Below are positions 1-8,015 of a stretch of DNA of 64,000 nucleotides, piece after piece (positions within the stretch are counted from its first letter, which is position 1; every line of letters begins with the position of its first letter). The DNA lies in contig JAPPMU010000052.1 of NCBI GenBank assembly GCA_028873965.1, positions 161,146 to 225,145 of the forward strand, given 5' to 3'. The notes beneath the pieces are model-generated. The model worked only from the letters and a program-made list of their open reading frames with translations, ran no database searches and was not told the DNA's origin. Origin of the DNA: Chloroflexota bacterium. Its GTDB lineage: Bacteria; Chloroflexota; Dehalococcoidia; Lucifugimonadales; UBA3495. The position numbers and the translations under genes are program-made.

Positions 1-657
1 GGCTGGCAGCACCAACTCCCCGGCTCTAACGTCCTCGCCGGCCGGCCTGACGTTGCTGCCCAGCGGCAGGGCCTTGTGGATCACGATCTCGTCCAGCGGT
101 GTGCCGGCGCGTCGGCGATCCAACTCGTCCGTTTCCTCAAAGGGAACCACCGTGTCCGCGCCGTCCGGTACCGGGGCGCCCGTCATGATCCGTATCGCCG
201 TGCCTTTGGTGACGGTCTGGTCCGAGACTTGCCCGGCCGCGACTGCGGAGATCACCGCCAGTTTCGGCGCTGCATCGTCCGCCGTAGCGATGTCATCGTG
301 CAGCACGGCGTAGCCGTCCATGGCCGAGTTGGCCAGCGGCGGCAGGTTCAGCGGCGAGGTGACATCTTCCGCCAGCGCCAACCCCAGGCACTCCAGGACG
401 GGCAGTTCCACCGCATCCAGCGGGCTGAAGTGGGCGATGATGCGCTCGAAAGCCTGCTCCACCTCCAGCATGTCCTCATGCCCGTGGCCATCGTGCCCCG
501 GGCCGTCAGAGTGGCCCCGATGCTGTCCGCCGTGACCGTGATGCCCGTGCTCCCGGTGATCCCGGTCGACGTGCCCGTGGTCATGTATGCTTTCGTGGTC
601 GCCGTCGCCGTGGGCGTCGTGGGCGTGCAGGTGGCGAGGGTGTTGATGTGTGGTCAT
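1..657 (-). CDS. moeA: Molybdopterin molybdotransferase MoeA, partial, His-rich N-terminus
   Basis: Inserts molybdate into adenylylated molybdopterin, the last step of molybdenum cofactor synthesis in the cytosol. The 219 visible codons run off the left edge, so the C-terminal part is missing. Residues 63 onward show the MoeA start: an LPPLANSAMDGYA segment, then GAPVPDGADTVVPFEETD and SNVRPAGEDV. Residues 1-62 are unusual, with about 20 histidines alternating with Gly and Asp, like a metal-binding tail. Met63 could be the start of a normal-length protein; no convincing ribosome site supports either start. It lies 36 bp after a putative toxin gene on the same strand, so it probably shares the pheS-pheT transcript. 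A three-subunit molybdenum hydroxylase at 50037-53767 would need this cofactor. Confidence 0.9.
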   Translation of the reverse strand, partial: MTTHQHPRHLHAHDAHGDGDHESIHDHGHVDRDHREHGHHGHGGQHRGHSDGPGHDGHGHEDMLEVEQAFERIIAHFSPLDAVELPVLECLGLALAEDVTSPLNLPPLANSAMDGYAVLHDDIATADDAAPKLAVISAVAAGQVSDQTVTKGTAIRIMTGAPVPDGADTVVPFEETDELDRRRAGTPLDEIVIHKALPLGSNVRPAGEDVRAGELVLPA

Positions 658-693
658 AAGGCTAGCGTCCGGATGCGATGGATAGCGGTGGGT

Positions 694-987
694 TCAGTTA
701 TCCCCAACAATCCTAACAGATTCCAGCCATACGGTGCGGTCATCTTCTACGATGGAGTACCAGAGCCAAACCCTGGGGTTAAGCGCAACCCACCGGCGAT
801 TGGCGGGGACGTTTGGGCGTTGGTCAATGGCGTAGGGGCTCTGCGCCAGCCATCGCCTGACGTGCATCAGGGTTGCTGGGTCAACCATTGGATTAATGTA
901 GCCGAGGCGCACTGCGCCCTGCCATTCGGCATCGAACTGCTCCGTTTCGCGGATGTTATACGGATTTGCGTTGTTGGGCGACGTCAT
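694..987 (-). CDS. Putative toxin of a Panacea-type toxin-antitoxin pair
   Basis: A 97-residue protein whose start lies inside the end of the upstream Panacea-domain gene (32-bp overlap), the arrangement expected for a toxin-antitoxin pair. The C-terminal half (RVWLWYSIVEDDRTVWLESVRIV) looks like the last strands of RelE/ParE-fold ribonuclease or gyrase toxins. The N-terminal half, rich in Trp, Arg and Pro, is not one I recognise. Panacea antitoxins are known to pair with many unrelated toxin folds, so the assignment rests mostly on position. Alternative: an uncharacterised small protein unrelated to toxicity. Confidence 0.5.
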   Translation of the reverse strand: MTSPNNANPYNIRETEQFDAEWQGAVRLGYINPMVDPATLMHVRRWLAQSPYAIDQRPNVPANRRWVALNPRVWLWYSIVEDDRTVWLESVRIVGDN

Positions 988-1522
988 TGGCAGTGCGCTG
1001 CGCCTCTCTCAATTCGTTGGCGCTCAGCCGCGGAGAGGTCGCCTGGGCAGTTACGAGGGGTATGGGTTCGCCGTCTTCCGTGAAGCGCCAGCCAAGTAAT
1101 TGGTGCGAATGCTCAGAAATGCCGGCAGTGTTGAACAAGGAGAACCGTTTCCGTTGTTCGTCCAGGATGGCGCACTCCTCGGCAGTCAAAGCCGCCGGTT
1201 TCATCGTCCGGTTGGGCAGCATTCGGTAGCGATGATGGCCATCGTCGTCGTTTTCGTACAGCACTTCCACGTCGCCGGCCGCCTGCATCTCTCTCCGCAC
1301 CTTGTACCAATGCTCCGGGTACGGGCCGTGGGGAAAATGCAGATAGGTCACGCCGGTGATGGGCGCTCCGTGTTGCAGGTAGGCGGCGCAATCGGCGTAG
1401 TACAGCAGGTGGACCAGCTTGATTACCCCAAAATTGGGGTCGTCCGCAGAGCGTTCACTCAAGTAGATTACGGCTTCTATTAGTTTGTCCTTCCGCAGCT
1501 CGAACTCCCTTTCGGTTTCCAT
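956..1522 (-). CDS. Panacea-domain (SocA/DUF4065-like) antitoxin
   Basis: A 188-residue protein carrying the Panacea/DUF4065 signature at about residues 28-75: KLVHLLYYADCAAYL, then GAPITG and FPHGPYPEHWYKV, matching the family pattern KL..LLYYAD...L..G.PITG..Y....GPYP. Panacea domains are antitoxins of hyperpromiscuous toxin-antitoxin systems; the related SocA is a ClpXP adaptor. The start at 1522 has an AGGAG box about 8 bases upstream. The gene begins 17 bp after the end of pheT and overlaps the putative toxin gene by 32 bp, so transcription from pheS-pheT probably drives the pair. The C-terminal third (residues 130-188) is charged and has no recognised domain. Confidence 0.8.
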   Translation of the reverse strand: METEREFELRKDKLIEAVIYLSERSADDPNFGVIKLVHLLYYADCAAYLQHGAPITGVTYLHFPHGPYPEHWYKVRREMQAAGDVEVLYENDDDGHHRYRMLPNRTMKPAALTAEECAILDEQRKRFSLFNTAGISEHSHQLLGWRFTEDGEPIPLVTAQATSPRLSANELREAQRTANDVAQQRKSV

Positions 1523-1539
1523 AGCCGTATTCTCCTTGA

Positions 1540-3960
1540 CTACGTCCGCACCGTCGCCCCGGCTTCCCGCTCCAACGCTCGTGTCAGCCCGTTCACCGCC
1601 CGGTTCACGTCCTCGGCGGTAAGTGTCCTGTCGGCGGCTCGGAACCGGATGCGAAAGGCCAGCGATCGGGTGCCCTCCGGCAGGTTCTCACCGGCGTACA
1701 CGTCGAACAGCTCGGCCCGCTCCACCAGCCGCACCCTTTCGATCAGACCTTGCACCCTGGCCGCCGGCACGTCCGCCGGCACCACCAGCGCCAGGTCCCG
1801 GTTCGCTGCCGGGAAGCGCGACAGTGACTGGAACCGACCGCCGTCCGGTCCCGCTTCCAGCAGGTCGTCCAACCGCACCTCGAAATAAACCACCGGGTCG
1901 GTTCCCAGGTCGAAGGCCGCTCGTATGTCGGGATGCAATTCCCCGATCACCCCTGCGTCTGTCCCGTTGCCCGCGCCTGTTGTCACTCGCGCGCACCGTC
2001 CCGGATGGAACATCGGTTGATCGTCCGTTTCCAATGCGGCTCTGATCCCAACGCGCTCTAACGCCGCCGCCAACGTTCCCGAAAGGTCAAAAAAGTCCAG
2101 CGGTTCGCCGGAACTCAACCAGTTCGCGTCGTAACGCGGCCCTGACATCACCCCGGCCGCTATCTCCCGCTCGACCGGCAAACCCGTTGCTTGCGGGATG
2201 AACGCCCTGCCCAGCTCGAACAGGCGGAATCCGCCGTCATTGTGTCCCCGGTTGTATGCCAGCGTGTTCAGGATGCTGGCCGCCAGCGTCGGGCGCATGA
2301 TGTCCTGCTCGGTTGACATCGGGTTCGCCACCCGCAGCCGCACGGGCTCTCCATCCGCCTCGCCGTTCACGGTCAGCCTGTCCAGGTCCTCCGCGCTCAC
2401 CAGGGGGTAGCTGATCGTCTCTTGCATCCCCGCCGCCGACAGCGCGTCCCGCAGCGCGTCCTTCAACGCCGTCATCTCGTTGGGCCGGTGGTACGGTATC
2501 GGCGAAGACAGCATGGTGGTCGGCACTTCGTCGTACCCGATGATGCGGATAACTTCCTCGATCAGATCCTCTTCGATGGCAATGTCGCTGCGCCAGTAGG
2601 GCGGGTCCGCCTCCAGGCTGTCGGGACCAGTGCGTCGCGTCACGATCCCCAAGCTCGCCAGCACCGTCTCGGCACGGGCGATGTCCAGGTCCATGCCCAG
2701 CACCTGCCGCAGCCGCGCCGCCGTCAGCGGAACCGCCGCAACCTCGGCGTCGCCCCCGGGGAACACGTCGATGATCCCGGCCGCCGCCTGCCCGCCCGCA
2801 GTCTCCAGGATCAACTGCGTCGCCCGACGCAACGCGATTGGTGCCAGTTCCGGCCGCAGCCCCTTTTCGAAACGCAGGCTCGCCTCCGTCCGCAGGTTCA
2901 GGTCCGTGGACGTGCGCCGGTTGTTCAGGGGGTGGAACGTCGCCGATTCCAGCAGCATGTTTGTCGTAGCCGCCGTGATCTCGCTGTTCGCTCCTCCCAT
3001 CACGCCGCCGATGCCAATCGCCTGCGCCGGGTCCGCGATCAATAGGTTGTCGGTGGTCAATTCGCGGTTCACTTTGTCCAGCGTGGTGAACTTCTCGCCG
3101 TCGGTCGCTCGCCGCACCACCACGTGGTGGTCGGTCACCGTGTCCAGGTCGAAGGCGTGCAGCGGTTGGTTGAACTCCAGCATCACGTAGTTGGTAACGT
3201 CCACCACGTTGTTGATGGGCCGCAACCCGGCCCGGTTCAGCCGTTCCTGCAGCCATTGCGGTGACGGCCCGATGCTGATCCCCGTGATCACCGATGCCGT
3301 GTAGCGCGGGCAAAGATCCGGATCTTCTATGGTTACCTGCGCCAGAGTCTCCACCGCTACGTCCGTCTCAGCGTATCCCGTCTCCGGAACCCGCACCGGC
3401 TGCCCGGTGATCGCCCCTATCTCCCGCGCCACGCCCAGGATCGACAGGCAGTCGCCGCGGTTCGGCGTCAGCTCCAGCTCCAGGAACGTGTCCCCCAGCG
3501 CTTCGTCCAGAGGGGTGCCGACCACCGCGTCGTCCGGCAGCACGATAATCCCTTCGTGCTCGTCGCTGATCTCCAGCTCCGCCTCCGAACAGATCATCCC
3601 CTCGGAGACGACACCTCGTATCGTCGCCGGCTTCAGTTCTTCCCTTCGGCCGCTGTGCATGTTCATTAGCGTCACGCCGGGACGCGCGAAGCAGATCTTC
3701 TGGCCGGCGGCAACGTTCGGCGCGCCGCAAACCACCTCCAGGGGTGGGCCGTCCCCCGGATCAACTTCGCAAAGTGTCAGCGTGTCCGCGTTGGGATGCG
3801 GCCTCGTCGCCCGTACGTACCCGACCACACAGCCCTCCCAACCACCCCGGGTGAACACGTCGCCCACCTCGATGCCGCCCATGGTCAGCCGGTGGGCCAG
3901 CTCATCGGGCTCCAGCGTGATGTCAACGTACTGAGAAAGCCAGGAGAAGGGAATCAGCAT
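1540..3960 (-). CDS. pheT: Phenylalanine-tRNA ligase beta subunit
   Basis: Beta subunit of the cytosolic alpha2-beta2 enzyme that charges tRNA-Phe; it contributes tRNA binding and editing. The 806 residues match the usual bacterial length. The order is canonical: N-terminal MLIPFSWLSQYVD; an EMAP-II-like tRNA-binding domain at about 40-150; the B3/B4 editing region at about 160-390 (LELTPNRGDCLSI, NNVVDVTNYVM and QPLHAFDLD); the B5 region; a catalytic-like core; and a C-terminal FDX-ACB anticodon domain at about 710-806 with SRFPAANRDLALVV. It is separated from pheS by a small toxin-antitoxin-like locus at 4011-4552, which is unusual because pheS and pheT normally abut. Confidence 0.98.
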   Translation of the reverse strand: MLIPFSWLSQYVDITLEPDELAHRLTMGGIEVGDVFTRGGWEGCVVGYVRATRPHPNADTLTLCEVDPGDGPPLEVVCGAPNVAAGQKICFARPGVTLMNMHSGRREELKPATIRGVVSEGMICSEAELEISDEHEGIIVLPDDAVVGTPLDEALGDTFLELELTPNRGDCLSILGVAREIGAITGQPVRVPETGYAETDVAVETLAQVTIEDPDLCPRYTASVITGISIGPSPQWLQERLNRAGLRPINNVVDVTNYVMLEFNQPLHAFDLDTVTDHHVVVRRATDGEKFTTLDKVNRELTTDNLLIADPAQAIGIGGVMGGANSEITAATTNMLLESATFHPLNNRRTSTDLNLRTEASLRFEKGLRPELAPIALRRATQLILETAGGQAAAGIIDVFPGGDAEVAAVPLTAARLRQVLGMDLDIARAETVLASLGIVTRRTGPDSLEADPPYWRSDIAIEEDLIEEVIRIIGYDEVPTTMLSSPIPYHRPNEMTALKDALRDALSAAGMQETISYPLVSAEDLDRLTVNGEADGEPVRLRVANPMSTEQDIMRPTLAASILNTLAYNRGHNDGGFRLFELGRAFIPQATGLPVEREIAAGVMSGPRYDANWLSSGEPLDFFDLSGTLAAALERVGIRAALETDDQPMFHPGRCARVTTGAGNGTDAGVIGELHPDIRAAFDLGTDPVVYFEVRLDDLLEAGPDGGRFQSLSRFPAANRDLALVVPADVPAARVQGLIERVRLVERAELFDVYAGENLPEGTRSLAFRIRFRAADRTLTAEDVNRAVNGLTRALEREAGATVRT

Positions 3961-4010
3961 GATATTGCCGCGCGCTTCCTTTGGTATGAAATTCGAGGGG
4001 CAAGGTTTGT

Positions 4011-4223
4011 TTACGTACCAGTCGGTACCGATTCCGGGGGCGCGTCGGTCAAATGATCGACGTCTGGAACGGGTTCCTCCAGAATGTCGTCGAAGATACG
4101 TTTGGCTGCGGCGCGTTCTCCTTTTGCCAGCATCGATTTCGCTTCTTCGCGCAGTTCGTCGCGCACAACATGGCTACGCTTCACCGCCGACCGAGCTGTC
4201 TCAATCCAACTCGCCATTACCAT
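4011..4223 (-). CDS. Small protein, possible antitoxin partner of the broken HigB-like gene
   Basis: A 70-residue protein starting MVMASWIETARS. Its ATG overlaps the TGA of the upstream toxin-like gene (TGATG), a sign of translational coupling. The sequence is a charged helix (KRSHVVRDELREEAKSMLAKGERAAAKRIF) followed by an acidic, proline-rich tail. I see no clear helix-turn-helix, so it is not a typical HigA. Position and coupling suggest an antitoxin, but no family is recognised. A longer start at 4244 would overlap the toxin gene further and is less likely. Confidence 0.55.
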   Translation of the reverse strand: MVMASWIETARSAVKRSHVVRDELREEAKSMLAKGERAAAKRIFDDILEEPVPDVDHLTDAPPESVPTGT

Positions 4224-4552
4224 CACCTCGTCCTGTTTACCCACTCGTTACGGTATTCACGAGCCAGATCTATATCTGACTGTTGTGCCCTCGCTGAACT
4301 CTTGCTGCCCGCCACCAACAATATAACCAATTCGTCGCCGATTTGCGTGTAATACAACCTGGGACCGAGGCCGCGACCGAGAAAGCGCCGCTCTCAAAGG
4401 CCGCCTCCAAGGTTTCGCGTATTGGCGAAGTTACCCAGTTCGATACGAGCTATGCCGGCGATCACCCGTGCCTGACTGCGGTCGTCAAGTCGGTCAAAAC
4501 TGCGGCGGAACAGATTGCGGCCACTCGCATCCGTGTACTCCTCGATGATCAT
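4223..4552 (-). pseudogene. HigB/RelE-like addiction-module toxin with an in-frame stop
   Basis: One continuous frame reads MIIEEYTDASGRNLFRRSFD, then GNFANTRNLGGGL, then a TGA at 4394-4396 (codon 53), then ERRFLGRGLGPRLYY and ELVILLVAGSKSS, to a stop at 4223. The pattern (a GNF/N..LGGG segment, a GPR-YY strand, VILLVAG and a basic end) fits Gp49/HigB-type killer proteins of about 110 residues. The residue lost at TGA sits where relatives often have Trp or Ser before ELR, so a TGG-to-TGA change is the simplest explanation. Toxin inactivation is common because loss relieves selection for the antitoxin. Selenocysteine is unlikely: the position is not a redox site. Confidence 0.7.
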
Positions 4553-4586
4553 GCTTCATCGGACCTGCAATTGACCACTGCGAGGG

Positions 4587-5636
4587 TCAGAACTGCCGCA
4601 AAAACCTCACGTCGTTCCGGTAGAAATGCCGGATATCGTCAATCCCGTACTTCAGCATCCCGATCCGCTCCGGCCCCATGCCGAAGGCGAAGCCGGTGTA
4701 CCGTTGTGGGTCGTACCCGACGCCTTCCAGCACCCGCGGGTGAACCATGCCCGCCCCCATGATCTCGATCCAGTCCTCGTCCCGGTTGATCGGTCGCCGG
4801 CCGGTCTCCGGGTCAACGAAGTTGGAGATGGACATGTCCACCCCCGGCTCCACGAACGGGAAATAGTCGCACCGGAAACGGATCTGCCGGTCCTCGCCGA
4901 ACACCCGCCGCGCGAATTCGTACAACGTGCCCTTGAGGTCGGCGAAGGTGATCCCCTCGGCCACGGCCAGACCCTCGATCTGGTAGAAGTGCCATTCGTG
5001 GGTGGCGTCCGTGGCCTCGTAGCGATAGCACTTGCCCGGAACCACCACGCGCACCGGCGGATCCTGCGCCTCCATCACCCGCGCCTGCATCGGCGAGGTA
5101 TGCGTGCGCAGCAGCATCGGCTGCTGATCCTCTTCATTAGCGTAATCGATCCACAGCGTGTTCCACATGTCCCGTGCCGGGTGCCCCGCCGGGATGTTGA
5201 GCATCTCAAAGTTGTAGTGATCCAGTTCGACTTCCGGCCCTTCCACCACGCTGAACCCCATGGCCATGAACGCCGCGCAGATCTCGCGGACGATCTGCGT
5301 CGTCGGGTGCAGCCGTCCGGTCACCACCGGCCGACCCGGCAGCGTGACGTCCAGCGCGTCCTGTGCCGCCAGCGCCGCCTGTGCGATCTCCCGCGTGCGC
5401 CGCGCCAGCGCCTCTTCCAGCGTGTTCTTGGCCTGGTTGGCCCGCGAACCCACCTCCCGCCGCTGGTCCGGCTCCAGGTCCGACAGCGACCGCAGCAGTC
5501 CCGTCAGCTTCCCCCGGCGTCCCAGATAGGCTACCCGCCACTCCTCCACACCGTCGGCCTCGCCGATGCTGCCGAGCTCGTCGAGCGCGTCGCGGGTCAT
5601 TTTATCGATGGTTTCTACGGAAAGTGCGTCTGCCAT
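4587..5636 (-). CDS. pheS: Phenylalanine-tRNA ligase alpha subunit
   Basis: Catalytic alpha subunit of phenylalanyl-tRNA synthetase, 349 residues. Residues 1-90 form the N-terminal helical arm. The class II core follows: the THTSPMQAR segment, motif 2 as KCYRYEATDATHEWHFYQIE, and motif 3 near the C-terminus as GFAFGMGPERIGMLKYGIDD. I chose the start MADALSVETIDKM because a longer frame back to 5678 adds a hydrophobic stretch foreign to the family. It is the first gene of the block, with a promoter about 45 bases upstream. Confidence 0.97.
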   Translation of the reverse strand: MADALSVETIDKMTRDALDELGSIGEADGVEEWRVAYLGRRGKLTGLLRSLSDLEPDQRREVGSRANQAKNTLEEALARRTREIAQAALAAQDALDVTLPGRPVVTGRLHPTTQIVREICAAFMAMGFSVVEGPEVELDHYNFEMLNIPAGHPARDMWNTLWIDYANEEDQQPMLLRTHTSPMQARVMEAQDPPVRVVVPGKCYRYEATDATHEWHFYQIEGLAVAEGITFADLKGTLYEFARRVFGEDRQIRFRCDYFPFVEPGVDMSISNFVDPETGRRPINRDEDWIEIMGAGMVHPRVLEGVGYDPQRYTGFAFGMGPERIGMLKYGIDDIRHFYRNDVRFLRQF

Positions 5637-5680
5637 GAGAACGGACACCAATACAAAGCGAATACAGTGGAGCCGCAAAA

Positions 5681-5710
5681 ATTATAGGCAGCGCATTCGT
5701 GGAGGGTCAA
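5681..5710 (-). promoter_or_regulatory. Sigma-70-type promoter of pheS
   Basis: On the minus strand TTGACC (5710-5705) and TATAAT (5686-5681) are separated by 18 bases, close to the housekeeping consensus. The -10 box ends about 45 bases before the pheS start. No T-box or attenuator structure was seen between them. Confidence 0.7.
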
Positions 5711-6603
5711 GAAACTTCCAGGCCCAAACGGGCCGCCAGCCAGGCCCCGCGCGCTTGCCCGTGGATGTGTCCGCCGCCTTCCGCCGCCCCGTCGTAGACC
5801 CTGAAATCGCAATCCGGCAGCGCCGACGCCAATTCCTCCGCAAACGCCAGTGGGCACAGGCTCCGGTCGAACCGTCCTGCGCTCATCAGGACCGGGCACC
5901 TCACTTGGGACGCAGCGGTCACCGGATTCACCACCGACAGCAGATCCTGCACCGCGCTGCGGCTTCCCGGGTTTGCCCGCAGGTAGTCACCCAATTCCGC
6001 TAACGGATAGCCCAGGCCAGCCTCCAACGCCGTCGGGTGCCCCAACGCCATCGGCGTGTCCGCCGTCACCGCCGATATCATCGGTCGCCGCGCCGCGGCA
6101 GCCAACGCCAGGCTGGCCCCAAGCCCTGCACCCGTCAGCGCCACGACGCCGGACAATTCGGCAATGCTTTGCAAGCCCAACACGTCCACGGCCCGCACCG
6201 CGTCGGCATACGCCCCGAAGAGCGTGTACGTGCTCGCGTTTTCGATCCCGTCGGTCAACAGACCCGGATAGCTCGCCCGCACCTGGCCGTCGCTGTTCCT
6301 CTGCCCCCGGTGCGTCGCGTTCATCACCACCGCCCTTTCCCGCAGCGGCGTGTAGATGATGTCGTGAACGCTGGCGTAATCCGGCATTCGGATCAGGGCG
6401 GGAAACGGTCCGCCCTCTTTGGGAACCGATAGCCATGCGAATATTCGGTGCCCGCCGGCGCTCGTGTAGCGCATCCGGAACACGTCCCATTCCGTTTGAG
6501 AGTAGAACGCATCGCGCTCGATCTCGATGTTGGGATCGGTTTCGGCCAGTTGCGCCTCGATCCTTTCCCAGAAGGCGTCGGAGTGTTGCTGAACGGATGT
6601 CAT
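5707..6603 (-). CDS. Acetylxylan-esterase-like alpha/beta hydrolase lacking the Ser nucleophile
   Basis: A 298-residue protein of the AXE1/acetylxylan esterase group and paralogue of the gene directly upstream. The fold signature is kept (FRMRYTSAGGHRIFAWLSVP, THRGQRNSDG, YPGLLTDGIEN, an Asp in SAGRFDRSLCP, a His in GGGHIHG). The nucleophile elbow, GSSQGG in the paralogue, reads GAGLG here, so the serine position is Gly. The family normally deacetylates carbohydrates or small esters; this copy is probably not a normal esterase and may be structural, regulatory or decaying. The frame is intact. The start at 6603 overlaps the upstream stop by four bases (ATGA), so the two are translated together. 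Confidence 0.85.
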   Translation of the reverse strand: MTSVQQHSDAFWERIEAQLAETDPNIEIERDAFYSQTEWDVFRMRYTSAGGHRIFAWLSVPKEGGPFPALIRMPDYASVHDIIYTPLRERAVVMNATHRGQRNSDGQVRASYPGLLTDGIENASTYTLFGAYADAVRAVDVLGLQSIAELSGVVALTGAGLGASLALAAAARRPMISAVTADTPMALGHPTALEAGLGYPLAELGDYLRANPGSRSAVQDLLSVVNPVTAASQVRCPVLMSAGRFDRSLCPLAFAEELASALPDCDFRVYDGAAEGGGHIHGQARGAWLAARLGLEVS

Positions 6604-7547
6604 GATGCCGCCACCTGCCCGTCGCTCACGCCTATACGATCCTCCAGCCATGCTCGCTCCCGCGCCGGATACTCATGGGCGTTGCCGTGCCCCGACTCCG
6701 GGAACAGCCACAACTCCCGCTCGCCGCCCAGTGCCTCGTACGCCGCGTAGCTGGTTTCCGGCGGACACACCTCGTCCTCCATGGCGATCCCCACCACCAT
6801 GGGGCATTTGATACGGGGCGCAAAGTTGACGGCGTCGAAATAACGGAGCGTGTCCAGCATTCGCTCCGTTTGGTCCGGATGCGCCCGCTGATAGCACGCA
6901 AGCTCGTCATACGGGTAGCTGCGCAGCATCCGCATCGACTCCGGGAAACAGCACAGGAACGGGTATCCGGCGACGCCCGCCTTGATCTCCGGCCGCAGCG
7001 CCGACGTGATCAGCGTCAGCCCGCCCCCTTGGCTGCTGCCGCAACAGTAGATCCTCTCGCCGTCGATCTCCGGCCGCGACAGCAGAAAATCCACTCCGCG
7101 CATACAGTCCGAAATCACGCCCTTGTAGCTGTACGTGTCCCGGTCCTCAACCCCGCTGGTCAGGAGGCCCGGGTACCCGGGGTTGAACTCCCCGCTGCTG
7201 GGCAGCTTGCCCCGTACCGCAACCGACAGTACCGCGACGCCCCTGGCGCCCCAGTCTCGCCGCAGCGCTGGCTCCGATTTGTACCCCGGCAGGTGCAGTA
7301 TTGCCGGAAACGGACCCTGGCCTACCGCCGGCAGTGCGTACCACGCGAATATTTCCAGCCCCCCGAGGCTCCGGTACCGAGCCTGGTACACTTTCACCGT
7401 CTCAGTGCTGCGCAAAGCGTCCGCCTCGCATATCGTATCCAGCGGCATCCCGTCGAGTTCGGAGCGAACCCCTTGCCAAAAGGAGTCGAAATCGCCCGGG
7501 CATGTAACTTCCGTGACGAATGACTCCAACTCTGCTCTGGTGGCCAT
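6600..7547 (-). CDS. Acetylxylan-esterase-like alpha/beta hydrolase
   Basis: A 315-residue AXE1-type hydrolase, probably a cytosolic carboxylesterase or cephalosporin-C-deacetylase-like enzyme. It shows the entry motif VRGKLPSSGE, YPGLLTSGVED, the nucleophile elbow GSSQGGGL, an Asp in IAMEDEVCPPE and a His in FPESGHGNAHEYP, giving a complete Ser-Asp-His triad. No signal peptide is seen. It precedes and overlaps a paralogue that lacks the serine. The start is supported by AAGGAG 7 bases upstream; a TATAAT at 7584-7579 (minus strand) is a possible -10 box, with no good -35. Confidence 0.93.
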   Translation of the reverse strand: MATRAELESFVTEVTCPGDFDSFWQGVRSELDGMPLDTICEADALRSTETVKVYQARYRSLGGLEIFAWYALPAVGQGPFPAILHLPGYKSEPALRRDWGARGVAVLSVAVRGKLPSSGEFNPGYPGLLTSGVEDRDTYSYKGVISDCMRGVDFLLSRPEIDGERIYCCGSSQGGGLTLITSALRPEIKAGVAGYPFLCCFPESMRMLRSYPYDELACYQRAHPDQTERMLDTLRYFDAVNFAPRIKCPMVVGIAMEDEVCPPETSYAAYEALGGERELWLFPESGHGNAHEYPARERAWLEDRIGVSDGQVAAS

Positions 7548-7624
7548 ATCAGCTCCTTACATTGGGTGCGACTGCCCCATTATAGCCTCGTAGTCAAAAA
7601 CGGAAATACGGCCATCCGCATGTC

Positions 7625-7939
7625 CCCGGCCATCTCACGCGTACCCAGTTTCGCCCGAACTGTCATAGGAGTTACGCACTTGAAATTACAAACCCGTCAT
7701 TCCTGCGCAAGCAGGAATCCATAGGCTTCACAGTGAACGAATCTGGAACACTGTTAACGATTTCGGCCACTGGATTCCCGCTTTCGCGGGAATGACGGGT
7801 GTAAAGTCTCCCAACTGCGTAAGTCCTATGTCATTGCGACGGCAATCTCGTTGGGGCAAGGAACGCTGCTGCGGGAACGAGATCGCCACGTCGCTTCGCT
7901 CCTCGCGATGACAAACTGGGTACGCGTGAGCCCGGCCAT
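7625..7939. mobile_element. MITE-like element with perfect 18-bp inverted ends and 9-bp target duplication
   Basis: The ends CTCACGCGTACCCAGTTT (7634-7651) and its exact complement (7913-7930) are flanked by the direct repeat CCCGGCCAT at 7625-7633 and 7931-7939. No transposase is encoded, so this is a non-autonomous miniature element. Its interior holds the repeat (GCAATCTCGTTGGGGCA, then GGGAACGAGATCGCC) also found near 15445 and, diverged, near 16928. A second element is nested at 7664-7830. It fills the gap between the esterase pair and the hydroxyacid dehydrogenase. Confidence 0.8.
7664..7830. mobile_element. Second miniature element nested inside the first
   Basis: Imperfect 20-bp inverted ends (CATAGGAGTTACGCACTTGA at 7664-7683 against 7811-7830, 17 of 20 matching) enclose two stem-loop sequences of the GGATTCCCGCTTTCGCGGGA kind. 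A 3-bp GTC on both sides (7662-7664 and 7830-7832) is a plausible target duplication. Removing the element restores the GTCATTGCGA junction seen intact at 15423 and 16911, so it inserted after the outer element. It encodes no protein. Confidence 0.7.
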
Positions 7940-8015
7940 TGACCGGAATGCCCGGTGTTATAATTCGGCCACTTGCCGCCGTTCGAGTATCGGCGCGTTT
8001 CAGGAGCAAAAACCT

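Noticed and set aside
76..1083. 335-aa plus-strand frame
   Set aside because: Antisense to moeA and the Panacea pair, whose minus-strand protein motifs are clear.
2237..3313. 358-aa minus-strand frame of Gly/Arg/Ala
   Set aside because: Out-of-frame shadow of pheT with improbable composition.
4394..4396. TGA in the HigB-like gene as a third selenocysteine
   Set aside because: The position is not a redox-active Cys in the family; a Trp or Ser lost to a nonsense mutation is simpler.
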